64,000 nt of DNA from Planctomycetota bacterium. Lineage in GTDB: Bacteria > Planctomycetota > MHYJ01 > WSZJ01 > JACPWG01. Location: the NCBI GenBank assembly GCA_016197205.1, contig JACPWG010000034.1, positions 62,001-126,000 on the forward strand, read 5' to 3'. The position numbers and the translations under genes are program-made. This document shows, one piece after another, positions 7,909 through 17,200 of this stretch (the first letter of the stretch is position 1; every line of letters begins with the position of its first letter). The notes beneath the pieces were generated by a model. That model was not told the DNA's origin, made no database searches, and saw only the letters and a list, made by a program, of their open reading frames with translations.

Positions 7909-10900
7909 TTAACGAGTCCTGGCCGCCGCGAGCCGGAGGCCGTAGTCGCCGTTAACGTTCCTCGGTACGACGCCGTCACGGCCGGCCCCGCGACACAACA
8001 TGGCGGGTCCGCTCCACGACCCGCCCTTGAGAAACCGCCACTCCTTCCTCGATCCGGAGACGGTGGCCGTCCACTCTCGCATCCCGCCGGCGAGGTCGCG
8101 GACGCCAAGCGGGCTCTCGTCCATCGGGAAGAGACCGAAGCGCTCGGGGTTCATCGCCTCCTGCTCCCCCGAGCGCGAATCGGCCATCCTGCAGAAGGTC
8201 GGGTCAAAGGCGTCCCCCCAGGGGTAGAATCGACCATCGGCACCGCGGGCGGCACGTTCCCACTCGTCCTCCGTCGGCAGCCGGAACTGCCATCCATCCC
8301 CCCCCTTCTTCGCCGTCAGCCACTTGGCGTAGTCCACGGCATCGTCCCACGAGATCCCCAGCACCGGCCATTCGGACCACGCCTTCGGAATGGCGAACAC
8401 CCCCTTGTCGTTCGGAGAGTAGTGGACGCTCTTCTCGGTCGGCTCCATGCTGGGACGCGACGTCCGCTTGAACGCGTCGTCCGCCTTGTGCCACTCGCGA
8501 TCATTGAGATAGGCGACGTACATCTCCCCCGTCACCTCGAACCGTGCGAGGAAGACGCCCGTCTCGGGCCCTGGCCGAAGGACCTCGGTCGCCTGCCCGT
8601 CCTTCCCGCCCACGCGGAGGACGGCCGCGTCGCGCGGCGGGGACTGCTGCGTGCCCGGGTCGCCGCTCGCCCGGTAGGGGCCGGGCGGCAAGTAGACCCA
8701 GTATGGGGAGGATTGCTGATTGCCGATTGCCGATTGCTGATTGTCGGCCGCGGGCGTCGCCATTCCCGCGGGCAACGGCGGCGCCTCCGATTCCGGGGGC
8801 AGTTCGCAGCGCTCAACCCAGTCGTAGTCGCGGGCGACCTCGAACAGGTAGCGCGTCTCGTAGACGCCCTGGCCCGAGGGAAAGTGGAGGAGGTACGAGC
8901 CCTTGGGCAGGCGGACGTCGAAGGAGAGGCACGGGCGACCGGAGGCCGCGTCCGCGCCGGCGGAGAGGGATGCGCGGTTCTCGGGCGTTTGCCGGAGGAC
9001 GAACGCGCTCCCCCAGCGGGCGGCGGCGACCTGCGCCGGATCACCGACGGCCTTGAGGGGCAGCGGCTCCGCGGGGCCGAGCAGAGGCGCGGCCAGGAGT
9101 TCCCCATCGGCCGGCCGGCACGGCACGGGGACGAGGACCGGCGGATTCTCGTTCAGCTCGTAGCGGTAGAGGTACGCCTGGATCGATCCCGCCGGCGGCC
9201 CGGCGGCGACGCCGACGGCCGCCGAGAGCAGGAACGTCACCTGCACGGCCTTCGCCCCGCGCAGCTTCTCCGCGTAGCTCGCGTTCGCGAACCGCAGGAC
9301 CAACTGGCGGTAGGTATTCTGGTCGGCGACGCTCCGCCGCCGTTCGGCCTCCAGGTAGCGGTCCCAGTAGAGGTCCCCGAGACGCTCCCGCGCGGTCTGG
9401 TTCTCCCCCAGGTGCGCCACCGCCTCCGAGTAGGCCGAGACCGCGTCCGCGAAGAGCCGCTCCCGCTCGTCCTCCTGCGCGTGGACCCGGCGCTCGAGCA
9501 GCCACATCCCGGCCTTCTCCGCGTGCCGCTTCGCCGCCTGACCTTTTTTTTCCTCGGCCTCGAGGTCGCGACGGAGCCCGGCGAGCTCGTCCCGGAGCGC
9601 GACGTAGGCCGCGAAGGCCTCGTCCCCCCGCCGGACGGCGATTTCGGACTTCACGAGGTTGAAGAGCCGGACGGCGGCCGGGTCGCGCGGCGCCAGCTCG
9701 CGAAGCTGCGCGGCCTTGCCCTCGACCGAGGCGGGGTCTTTGCGCGCGAGCGCCGCTTCGACGGCGCCGCGGAGGTCCGCCACGCGCCACGCGTGGACGA
9801 GCGCGTCCACGCTGAACCAGAGCGTGACGCCGGCCAGGAGGAGGGTGAACGCGGCGACCGGGATCGCGACCTGCTTGTGCCGCTTCGCCTTTTTCCAGAG
9901 CCGGAAGATCGACCCGACCGGGTGCGCGGCGATGGGGTCGCCGGCCAGCCAGCGCCGGCAGTCCGCGGCCAGCGCGCCGGCGGACCGGTAGCGGTCGTTC
10001 GGGTCCTTGGCGAGGCACTTGAGGCAGATCGTCTCGACGTCCGGATCGACGTCCGGCACCTCGGTGCGGGGCGGGACGGGGTCCTCCTTCTCGATCTTGT
10101 AGAGGAGGTGGACGAGGGTCGCCGCGTCGTGGAAGGGCGGGTGCCCGGTCAGGATCTCGTAGAGCGTCGCGCCGAGGGAGTAGACGTCCGCGCGGGCGTC
10201 CACCTCGCCGGCGCCGCGGACCTGCTCGGGGCTCATGTAGGCCGGCGTGCCCATGATCGCGCCGGTGCGGGTGAGCGTGCGGAGCGACTTGCCGGCCTCG
10301 GAGGTCGCGGGCATCTGGACCTCGCGCTCGGAGAATTTCGCGAGGCCGAAGTCGAGGAGCTTGGCGGTGAGGCGGTCGTCCGCGTCGCGGACGAGGACGA
10401 CGTTCGCGGGCTTGATGTCCCGGTGGAGGATGCCGTGGTCGTGGGCGTACTGGAGCGCCTCGGCGACCTGGCGGGTGAGGTCGACGGCGTCCTCGGTGGG
10501 GACCACGTCCTCGCGGGCGACCGTGGCGAGGCCGCGGCCGAGGATCATCTCCATCGTGTAGAAGGGCTTCCCGTCGACCTCGCCGACGTCGAGGACCTGG
10601 ACGATGCCGGCGTGGGCGAGGCCGGCGGCGGCGCGCGCCTCGCGGTGGAAGCGCTCGATGGCTTCGCGGTCGGCGCGGTCGCCGACGAGCAGGAGCTTGA
10701 GCGCGACCTCGCGGCCGAGCGTGCGGTCGCGGGCGACGTAGACGACGCCCATGCCGCCGCGGCCCAGCTCGCGGACGACTTCGTAGCGGCCGGCGAAGAC
10801 CTTGGGGCCGGGGGCGGCGACGACCGTGGCGGCGGCGGCGGCGGGCGCGCCACTCCCGGCCGGCGGAGGGTTGATCGCCAGCGGCTCGATCGTGTCCGCG

Positions 10901-11160
10901 TCAAAGCGAATCGTCGGTCGGGCGGCGGAGGGGCGGGAGGCGCCATCGGCGGTCGCCTCGGTGGCCGGAAGCGTCCCGGGGGTCGAAGGAGGCGGGTAGA
11001 CGGTCGACGCGGCGGGCGCGGCGGGCGCGGCGGGCAGTGCCGGCGTCACGGGGCGCGCGGGGGTCGCCGGCGGGGCGGGCTTCGGGTGCTTCCCTGTGGG
11101 TGACCGCCCCCGGGGGGGTGCGGGCGGCTGGGGGCCGAGCACGGGTCCAGGGTCGCCCAT
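7909..11160 (-). CDS. Ser/Thr protein kinase with C-terminal formylglycine-enzyme-like (SUMF1) domain
   Basis: A 1083-residue kinase. After a Pro/Ala-rich leader the kinase domain spans about 123-385, with GGMGVVY, HRDIKPANV starting at His246, and DFG starting at Asp270. A transmembrane helix lies near 429-450, followed by a coiled-coil/TPR-like stretch and a beta-rich section. Residues about 870-1083 match the FGE-sulfatase family: YLND, FRLPTEDEWERAARG, FYPWGD, GVRDLAGGMREW, FLKGGSW and GLRLA. In bacteria this fold is found in formylglycine-generating enzymes but also, without enzyme activity, in ligand-binding proteins. The ATG at 11160 was chosen over GTG at 11175 because GGAGG lies 8 nt in front of it. 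Confidence 0.92.
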   Translation of the reverse strand: MGDPGPVLGPQPPAPPRGRSPTGKHPKPAPPATPARPVTPALPAAPAAPAASTVYPPPSTPGTLPATEATADGASRPSAARPTIRFDADTIEPLAINPPPAGSGAPAAAAATVVAAPGPKVFAGRYEVVRELGRGGMGVVYVARDRTLGREVALKLLLVGDRADREAIERFHREARAAAGLAHAGIVQVLDVGEVDGKPFYTMEMILGRGLATVAREDVVPTEDAVDLTRQVAEALQYAHDHGILHRDIKPANVVLVRDADDRLTAKLLDFGLAKFSEREVQMPATSEAGKSLRTLTRTGAIMGTPAYMSPEQVRGAGEVDARADVYSLGATLYEILTGHPPFHDAATLVHLLYKIEKEDPVPPRTEVPDVDPDVETICLKCLAKDPNDRYRSAGALAADCRRWLAGDPIAAHPVGSIFRLWKKAKRHKQVAIPVAAFTLLLAGVTLWFSVDALVHAWRVADLRGAVEAALARKDPASVEGKAAQLRELAPRDPAAVRLFNLVKSEIAVRRGDEAFAAYVALRDELAGLRRDLEAEEKKGQAAKRHAEKAGMWLLERRVHAQEDERERLFADAVSAYSEAVAHLGENQTARERLGDLYWDRYLEAERRRSVADQNTYRQLVLRFANASYAEKLRGAKAVQVTFLLSAAVGVAAGPPAGSIQAYLYRYELNENPPVLVPVPCRPADGELLAAPLLGPAEPLPLKAVGDPAQVAAARWGSAFVLRQTPENRASLSAGADAASGRPCLSFDVRLPKGSYLLHFPSGQGVYETRYLFEVARDYDWVERCELPPESEAPPLPAGMATPAADNQQSAIGNQQSSPYWVYLPPGPYRASGDPGTQQSPPRDAAVLRVGGKDGQATEVLRPGPETGVFLARFEVTGEMYVAYLNDREWHKADDAFKRTSRPSMEPTEKSVHYSPNDKGVFAIPKAWSEWPVLGISWDDAVDYAKWLTAKKGGDGWQFRLPTEDEWERAARGADGRFYPWGDAFDPTFCRMADSRSGEQEAMNPERFGLFPMDESPLGVRDLAGGMREWTATVSGSRKEWRFLKGGSWSGPAMLCRGAGRDGVVPRNVNGDYGLRLAAARTR
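8711..8745. repeat. GATTGCY heptamer array inside the kinase gene
   Basis: Five consecutive 7-bp units of GATTGCT or GATTGCC. In the kinase frame they encode a Gln-Gln-Ser-Ala-Ile-Gly-Asn repeat between the beta-rich section and the SUMF1-like domain. Arrays of this type are usually intergenic. Confidence 0.75.
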
Positions 11161-11803
11161 TCCAGCATCCTCCACTGCCCTTCCGCGCCCCTTTCGGGGG
11201 AGCGTGACTGGACTTCGTTAACGCGGCAACAACACGCCGTCAAGGGCGATTCCAGAGGTGGTTTCCGTCCTTCTCGCGCCAGTCCTCCCTCGACCGCCCT
11301 CTGGTCGCATCCCCCTCGAATTGATGCCGGGGGCCTGTTAGGGCCCGTAGGAAAATAACTCGCTCGTCGAACGGGCAGGGGAGCGAATTGAATTCTCAAT
11401 CCTCAATTTTCAAGACTCAGATATGGCTCAACGTTTAATTCTCATTGAACACCATGGAACGCAGCCCGGACACGGAATCGCGGACTCTGAGCTTTGAACT
11501 TTGAGCCTTGTCTGGACCCCTACCGGTGAACTTCTTGAAAGCGTGTCCAGATTCGCAGGCGACGAAACCACAAAGACTCGAAGTCACTAAGACCACAAAG
11601 GCGCTTTTCGGCCGAGCCAAACTCGCCCCCCCTCAGTGACGGTCCTTCGTGGTCTTCGTGCCTTGGTGGCTTGGTGGTTTCGTCGTCCGTTTGGGTTTCG
11701 GGCCTTCGCCCGAGTTGGAAATTGATCATTGAGCCTTGAGCCTTTTCATGAAGAGCTCCCTGATTTCCGAACTGCCTGAGTTGTTTTTGTTTTTTGCGGG
11801 CTC
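11161..11803. other. Gene-free interval with an inverted-repeat array
   Basis: No credible gene. A pair of inverted arms lies at 11561-11602 and 11643-11684. Around them are short direct copies of TTGAGCCTTG and TTTGGGTTTCGGG-like sequence (11385-11510 and 11690-11750), remnants of the same kind of intergenic repeat. Local composition is less GC-rich than in the flanking genes. Confidence 0.7.
11561..11684. repeat. Long imperfect inverted repeat of CCACAAAG / CTTCGTGG units
   Basis: Two 42-bp arms match in 34 of 42 positions when one is inverted. Each arm is itself made of degenerate short units (GAAACCACAAAGA, CACTAAGACCACAAAG). A related structure built from TTTCACGAAG units is at 37788-37885. 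Confidence 0.8.
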
Positions 11804-12610
11804 TTAGGGCCCCTCCGTGGGGCGCGTTCGGCGAAGCCGCTCGAGCTCCACGGCCAGCCGCCGGACCTCCTCCTCGGCTGCGGCGCGAGCCGCCGCCTCT
11901 TGCGACCGCCCAGCCGCTTCTTGCGCCCGCGCGGCCTCCGCCTGCGCCCGCGCGGCCTCCGCCTGCGCCCGCCCGGCCTCCGCTTCGGCCCGCCCCGCCG
12001 CCTCCCGGGCGCGCGCATCGTCCGCCGCCGCGAGATCCGGCAATTCGGCGCCGGTGGAGGGATCGATCAAACGGAGCCCGCGCTCCGTCGCCGCAAGCAC
12101 GAGACCCAGCTCCTCGCTCTCGATCCGCCCCCCCTTGACTGGCCTCTCGACGTATCGCCGGCCGCGCAGTTCGTACGCCTTCAATCGACGGGTCACGTGC
12201 TCCAACTGGGGATCGTACAGGTAGTACTCGCGGACCCGCAGCACGTCCCGGTAGAGCTCGAACTTCGTGATCGTGTCCTCGCTCCGGGTCTTTCGACTCG
12301 TCACCTCGATCACGACGCAGGGGGACGCGCCCTCCAGCCAGAGCCTGTACACGCGTCGTCGCCGCCGCGGGACGCCCTTCACGACGAAGACGTCCGGGGA
12401 AACAACCTCGTAGGGATCCCCCTCGACGTAGTAGAACATGAGGTTGCCGGACACGTACACGTCCAGTAGCTTTCGGAACCAGAGTTTCAGGGCCTCGATG
12501 AGGTAGGACATGATGTCCCGGTGATCGTCGGTCTCGGCCATAGGCTTACCATCACTCTCCGGATAGAGGAGGTCTTCCGTGTTCGGCAAGCGTTGGGCAT
12601 TCCTTTTCAT
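11804..12610 (-). CDS. Uma2-family (DUF820) PD-(D/E)XK nuclease-like protein
   Basis: A 268-residue member of the Uma2 family, whose fold is that of restriction-type nucleases; biological targets are generally unknown. The putative metal-binding core is visible: SPDVFVV (Asp73), VVIEVTSRK (Glu102 and Lys107), then an EYYLYDPQ segment. After about residue 195 the protein ends in an Ala/Glu/Arg heptad-like stretch (units of AEAGRAQAEAARAQ) that looks like a coiled coil and is made of short DNA repeats. The ATG at 12610 was chosen because the family domain starts there and GGAG precedes it; an upstream extension to 13003 would cross a gene remnant and shows no family similarity. Confidence 0.85.
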   Translation of the reverse strand: MKRNAQRLPNTEDLLYPESDGKPMAETDDHRDIMSYLIEALKLWFRKLLDVYVSGNLMFYYVEGDPYEVVSPDVFVVKGVPRRRRRVYRLWLEGASPCVVIEVTSRKTRSEDTITKFELYRDVLRVREYYLYDPQLEHVTRRLKAYELRGRRYVERPVKGGRIESEELGLVLAATERGLRLIDPSTGAELPDLAAADDARAREAAGRAEAEAGRAQAEAARAQAEAARAQEAAGRSQEAAARAAAEEEVRRLAVELERLRRTRPTEGP

Positions 12611-12790
12611 GGGGAGCAGCTCTCCAATCGGGGCAACCGATGGCGGGGCCGCAAATCGAGACCTTTCGTCCAAACGCCCCGGGGGAAGAAAGGCGAGCCG
12701 GGAAGCCCCCAGCGGCGAACAAATTGTAGCATGCCCCTCCCCGCGGTCACAAGGCCCTGAGTATCGCTCCACCGAATGGGGTGACCCATG

Positions 12791-12817
12791 GGCCACCGAC
12801 TTCCGTGGAGCGGTACT
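12791..12817. repeat. Dispersed 27-bp repeat, copy 1
   Basis: The sequence GGCCACCGACTTCCGTGGAG continuing CGGTACT is identical to 26621-26647. It contains the small inverted repeat CCAC/GTGG. Confidence 0.85.
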
Positions 12818-12860
12818 GACGGACGCGCCAACTCGAAGCCTCCGGCGTTCCTCGCAACTC

Positions 12861-12951
12861 GCGCCCGCACGCCACGAACGCCCTCCGCGTCGCCGCCAGG
12901 TCCACGCCCCCCCACGCTTTCTGGAACGCGCTCCGGCTGCTCGCCCCCTCC
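12861..12951 (-). pseudogene. C-terminal stub of a metallopeptidase paralogue
   Basis: Positions 12870-12951 match 18724-18805 (the 3' end of the anchored metallopeptidase gene) in 77 of 82 bases. Read in the same frame as the upstream kinase, starting two codons after its stop, it encodes EGASSRSAFQKAWGGVDLAA and then T-RR-AFVA, against the same residues with T-QQ-AFVA in the intact protein: 26 of 28 residues agree. There is no start codon or other part of the gene left in front of it, so it cannot be expressed alone. It is a remnant of a recombination event that put the kinase in place of the body of a metallopeptidase copy. Confidence 0.85.
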
Positions 12952-12956
12952 GAGCC

Positions 12957-14243
12957 TCACGGGCCCCCGCCCGCCCCGGTCGGTGGAGCAACCAGGAGCG
13001 CATCGATCCCCCGGATCACCTGTTCCGCGCCGGCGGGGCGTGACCGCGGATCGAAGTTCATCATCCACTCCACCAGCTCGACTACGGGCCGCGAGAGGCC
13101 CAGGGCCTCCCCGTCCAGGCGCGGGAGCAGCCCCCTCATGAGGCATTCGACCATTTCCATCGCGGAGCGACCGGCAAAGGGCGGCGCGCCGGAGAGCAAA
13201 TGGAAGAGCGTCGCGCCGAGCGAGTAGAGGTCGCTCTTGGGCGTCGCCGCGTGCGAGTCCTCCAACTGCTCCGGCGACATATAGGGGATCGTTCCGACGA
13301 CCTGCCCGGTTCGCGTGAGCCTGGGCGTATCGCACACGCGCGCCACGCCCAAGTCCGTGACACAGGCGGTACCATCCGGCCGGAGCAGGGCGTTGGACGG
13401 TTTCACGTCCCGGTGGACGACTCCGGCGTCGTGGAGCGCTGCGAGCCCCGAGGCGAGGTCCCGCACGAGTCGCAGCGCCGTCTCGGGGGGGACCGCGCCG
13501 TAGGCTCGGCACCACTTCGAAAGATCCTCCCCATCCACCCATTCCAACGCAAGGAAATGCAGGCCGCCGGCGCAGCCCGCTCCGAGCCCCCGCACCAGGT
13601 TCGGATGCTCCATGTGCGAGAGGGCACGGGCCTCCCGGAAAAACCTGCGTACGAGAATCGGATGCGCCTGCATGTCCGTCCTCAGCACCTTGAGCGCGAC
13701 CACCCGGCCCCCGGGCCGGCGAAGGGCCCGGTAGACCACGCCTGACGCCCCTTGTCCGGCGCGCTCCGTCAAGTCGTAGCCGTAGGGCTCGAACACCACC
13801 CGATGCCGCGTCCGCTCGATGAGGTCGGGGTTTGGGTTCGGCTCCAGCGGGAACGCCGAGGAGTCGAGGACGGTCGCCTCTTCGGTCGCGGACGCCCGCA
13901 CATACGGCCGGAAAAAGGGCGCTACCGGATCGTCCGGGACCACCAACTCGCGCCGGCAGCCGTTGCAGAGCAGCCCCTGCCCCGTTTCCACTCCGAAAGC
14001 GTTGATCCGCGTGACGCAGGCCGGGCAATGCACCGGCCAACGGCGCGTCATCGCGCGAAGCCGGAGGAGCTGCGGGAGCTCCAGCCAGCGGTGGTGATAG
14101 AGGACGCTGCCGACCAGCAGCGGGCCGCAGCCGCTCCGCTCTTCGTCCCGCAACTCCGCCAGGATTTCGGGCAGATCCTCCGCGCGCAAAAAACGCTCGC
14201 GAACGGCAAGCTCCAGGAGCTCCTGGTCGGCCTTGGCAAGCAT
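12957..14243 (-). CDS. Soluble Ser/Thr kinase with N-terminal MshEN-like module and zinc ribbon
   Basis: A 428-residue kinase. Residues 1-75 contain a pair of the helical modules seen in other proteins here (LLELAVRERFLRAEDLPEIL; VGSVLYHHRWLELPQLLRL). A CPAC...CNGC zinc ribbon follows at about 80-110. The kinase domain has GQGASGVVYRA, VALKVL, HRDVKPSN from His277, and DLG from Asp297 in place of DFG. It has no transmembrane helix and ends directly after the kinase fold. The zinc ribbon resembles that of the metallopeptidase two genes upstream (CPxCxT, INA/YNA, CxxC). The ATG at 14243 lies 4 bp after the stop of the giant kinase and has GAGGGG in front, so the two are co-transcribed and probably translationally coupled. 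Confidence 0.9.
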   Translation of the reverse strand: MLAKADQELLELAVRERFLRAEDLPEILAELRDEERSGCGPLLVGSVLYHHRWLELPQLLRLRAMTRRWPVHCPACVTRINAFGVETGQGLLCNGCRRELVVPDDPVAPFFRPYVRASATEEATVLDSSAFPLEPNPNPDLIERTRHRVVFEPYGYDLTERAGQGASGVVYRALRRPGGRVVALKVLRTDMQAHPILVRRFFREARALSHMEHPNLVRGLGAGCAGGLHFLALEWVDGEDLSKWCRAYGAVPPETALRLVRDLASGLAALHDAGVVHRDVKPSNALLRPDGTACVTDLGVARVCDTPRLTRTGQVVGTIPYMSPEQLEDSHAATPKSDLYSLGATLFHLLSGAPPFAGRSAMEMVECLMRGLLPRLDGEALGLSRPVVELVEWMMNFDPRSRPAGAEQVIRGIDALLVAPPTGAGGGP

Positions 14244-14247
14244 CCCC

Positions 14248-17200
14248 TCACTTCCCCTTTCCGACGGCGGCAGCCCGCGTCCGCTCGCACTCGAGGCGGC
14301 AGCGTCCCGCGAGCTCCGGCATCGCCTGCGCACAAGCTTCGAACGCCGCGATCGCCTCCTCGTAACGCCCCAGGTCTCGCAGCAGCCTGCCAAGGTTCAG
14401 GTAGCCTTGCGGCGCGTGCGCCGCGATGGTCGCCTGGAAGTCTTGGAGGGCGCGCTCGCGAATCGGTCCGGGCACCCCACCCCGTGTCGCCTCGGCGTCG
14501 GCGAGGAGCTGCAGGAGATTGCCCCGATTGTTATGGGCCGGCGCCGAAGCGGCGTCGAGCCGCAGCGCCTCGTCGCAGTCGACAAGCCCAAGGCGCACCG
14601 TCTCCCGCGGGTCTTCGCCGCGCTCGACTTGCACTTCGGCCAATTGGGCGTAAGCGGAGGCCCGGTTGACCAGGAAATTGCCGGTCTTCGGGTTGCGCCG
14701 AATCGCCTCGCTGAAGGCTTCGATCGCCTGACGCAGGGACTCGCGCGGGTCGAGCCGCAGCACGTGGTCCACGTCGCCGATCTCCCGCCATGCGTTCCCT
14801 CGACCGTTCAACGCCGAGGGGAAGTCCGGCTTCCAGCGCAGGGCTTGGTCGTAATCGGTCAAGGCGCGTCGCAACGTGGGCCGGGGATCCACGCCCCGGT
14901 TTCGATCGGCCTTGGCGAGGTCCGCAAGCGCCACGGCCCGATTGCCGTAGGCGCTCGCGTCCGCCGGCCAGCGGCGGAGGAATTCGCCCAGCGCGTCGAT
15001 CGCCTCCCGGAGGCTCGGGCGCGGGTCCGCCCCCTGCGCTTCCTCCGCGCGTGCCACCAGCAAGCCCAAGATGGCCTGCGTGGACCGAGCCAGGCGGTCG
15101 TCCGGAGCTCGTGTGAGCGCTTGCTCGAGATCCGCCCTCGCCCCCCGATAGCTCGGCCGAGGATCGATCCCGCGCAGCCCATCGGCCTCGCCAAGCCGAA
15201 GGAGCGCGATCGCCCGGGCCGTATACGCAGGGTGAGCTTTCGCATCAAGCCGCAGCGAGGCCGACGCATCTTCGATCGCGCGGCGGTGCCGCTCACGTGG
15301 ATCCCTGCCCCGGTCGCCGTCCAGTTCGCCGAGGAGTCGGCCGACCTCACTCCGGTTCTCGAGATACCAAGCCGAGCTCGGCATCCGACGGACGGCCTCG
15401 TCGAGGTCTACCAGGGCGCGTTCGAGGTCCGCCCTGGGGTCCGCGCCCCGCGCCGCGCTCGCATCCGCCAGCCGCCGCCGGCAGAGGGCCCTTTTCGCGA
15501 AGGCGTCCGTGTCGCCCGGATTCTGCAACAGGGCGGCCTCGAAGTCGTCGAGGGCGAGCCTCAATAGCGCCCCCGGATCCCGGCCTCCCCGGCCCTCGGC
15601 ATCCGCCAACAGGACTCGGGTGATCCCTTGATTCCGTCGGACGTGAGGCTGCCTCGGATTGCACGCCAAGGCGCGGTCCAGCGCGGAGAGGGCGCGGCGA
15701 TACGAGGGAATCGGATCGAGGGAACGGTCGAACTCCGCCTGGCCAAGGTTCCAGAGAACGAATGCGACGTTGTTCAGGAGCTCGCCGTCGTCGGGCGTCT
15801 CCTGAAGGACGTGCTCGAAGTCCGCGACGGCACGCCGGAAGGAGCCCAGCGGATCCACGCCTTGCGCGGACTCGGCCTGGGCCACGGCCGAGTGCACGCA
15901 GGCCCGATTGGCGCGCGCGGCACGGTCGAGGGGTTCCTTCTCGAGCAAGGCGTCAAGGTCGGCAAGGGCCCTGTCGTAGCTTGGCCGAGGATCCACCTCG
16001 CGCGTGGAGTCGGCCTCGCCCAGCGAGCGATAGGCGGCGGCCCGTTCCACCACGATCGTCGAGTCCGCGGGGATTCGTTGGCGGGCCGCATCGAAGTCGG
16101 CGATGGCTCGTCGAAGCGTGTCTCGTGGATCCAGGCCCCGATCCGTTTGTTGACGGCCGAGGAGCATCTCGGCGATGCCGCGCTCGCGGTAGCCGTCCCC
16201 TCGTCCGGCATCCAGGAGCAGGCCGTTCCCAGCGGCCTCGATCGCCTCCCGCACGCTCGCCGTGACGTCCTCGCCCGCGCTCATGCGCGCCTCGGCCCAC
16301 TTGGCAAGAACCAGGCAGCGGGCGATGTGGCCTTCGGGAAGTTTCGGATTGCTCTCGATGGCTTTGCGGGCGCGCTCTTCGGCCAGGCCCCACGCCCGCG
16401 AGGCGTCCGCCAAGCGCCCCTGTGCCCGAAGGCGCACCGCGTGGCGGTTGAGGGCGAGCGCGCACTCCCCGAGATTCGCCGCATCCGCCGCCCCGCCCGC
16501 CAAGGCCTGGTCGTAGGCCGCCACGAGCGCGTCGATCTCGAGGTCGCCGCGGAGGCTTTTTTCCTGCAGCAGCAGCAGCCGTCCCGTGCGGACGTCCGGG
16601 AGCTGGTGGTCCGCCTCCAGGGCCTTGGTGAAATGGCGCTCGGCGGCGTCCAGGTCGCCGGCGAGCAGCCGCTCGAAGCCTGACACGCAGGCGAGGCGGG
16701 CGTTGCCGAGCGCGGCGGCGGGCGCCGGGTCCCGCGCGAGGCGGAGCACCTCGGAAAAGTCGGCCTGGGCTGCCCCTCGCAAGGCGGCAAGCGCCGGCCC
16801 GCGCGTTTCCCCGGCGGCGGCAGCGGGAGCGGAGGCGCCCGCGGGAGCTCCGGCGTCCTGGCCGGCCGGGGCCGGGGCCGGGGTCGCGACCGCAACTTCG
16901 GGCGGCCCGGACGGGGCGGCGCCGGCCCCCGCACCAGCACCACCACCCGCGCCCGCCGCGCCCGGGACCGGGGAGCGTCGTTCTTCGTCCCGCGGCCGCA
17001 AAGCGGCGACCTGTTCCATGCGCGCGATGGCGCGCTCGTAGAGGGTTCGCACGTCCCCGGGGCGCAGCCGCGCCGCCTCGTCCAGCTCCGCGATCGCCTC
17101 GGGCAGGCGGCCGAGGAGTCGCAGGACCCAGCCCTTCAGATGCCGCGCTTCCGCGACGTTCGGGTCCTTTGCCAGCGTCGCATCGACGCGCGCGAGGATG

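Larger units (their letters stand above)
12611..12956. other. Interval holding a gene stub and a 27-bp dispersed repeat
   Basis: This 346-bp gap contains the metallopeptidase C-terminal stub (12861-12951) and the repeat at 12791-12817. The part nearest the Uma2 gene (12611-12780) shows nothing recognisable. Confidence 0.7.

Noticed and set aside
8422..11103. A plus-strand open frame of 893 codons antisense to the SUMF1-type kinase.
   Set aside because: It mirrors the codon pattern of the kinase on the other strand, is very rich in Arg, Gly and Val, and has no recognisable motif. The kinase on the minus strand is unambiguous.
12611..13003. An N-terminal extension of the Uma2 protein to 399 residues.
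   Set aside because: The added part crosses the metallopeptidase stub and a dispersed repeat and overlaps the kinase 3' end; the Uma2 domain starts at 12610 with a ribosome binding site.
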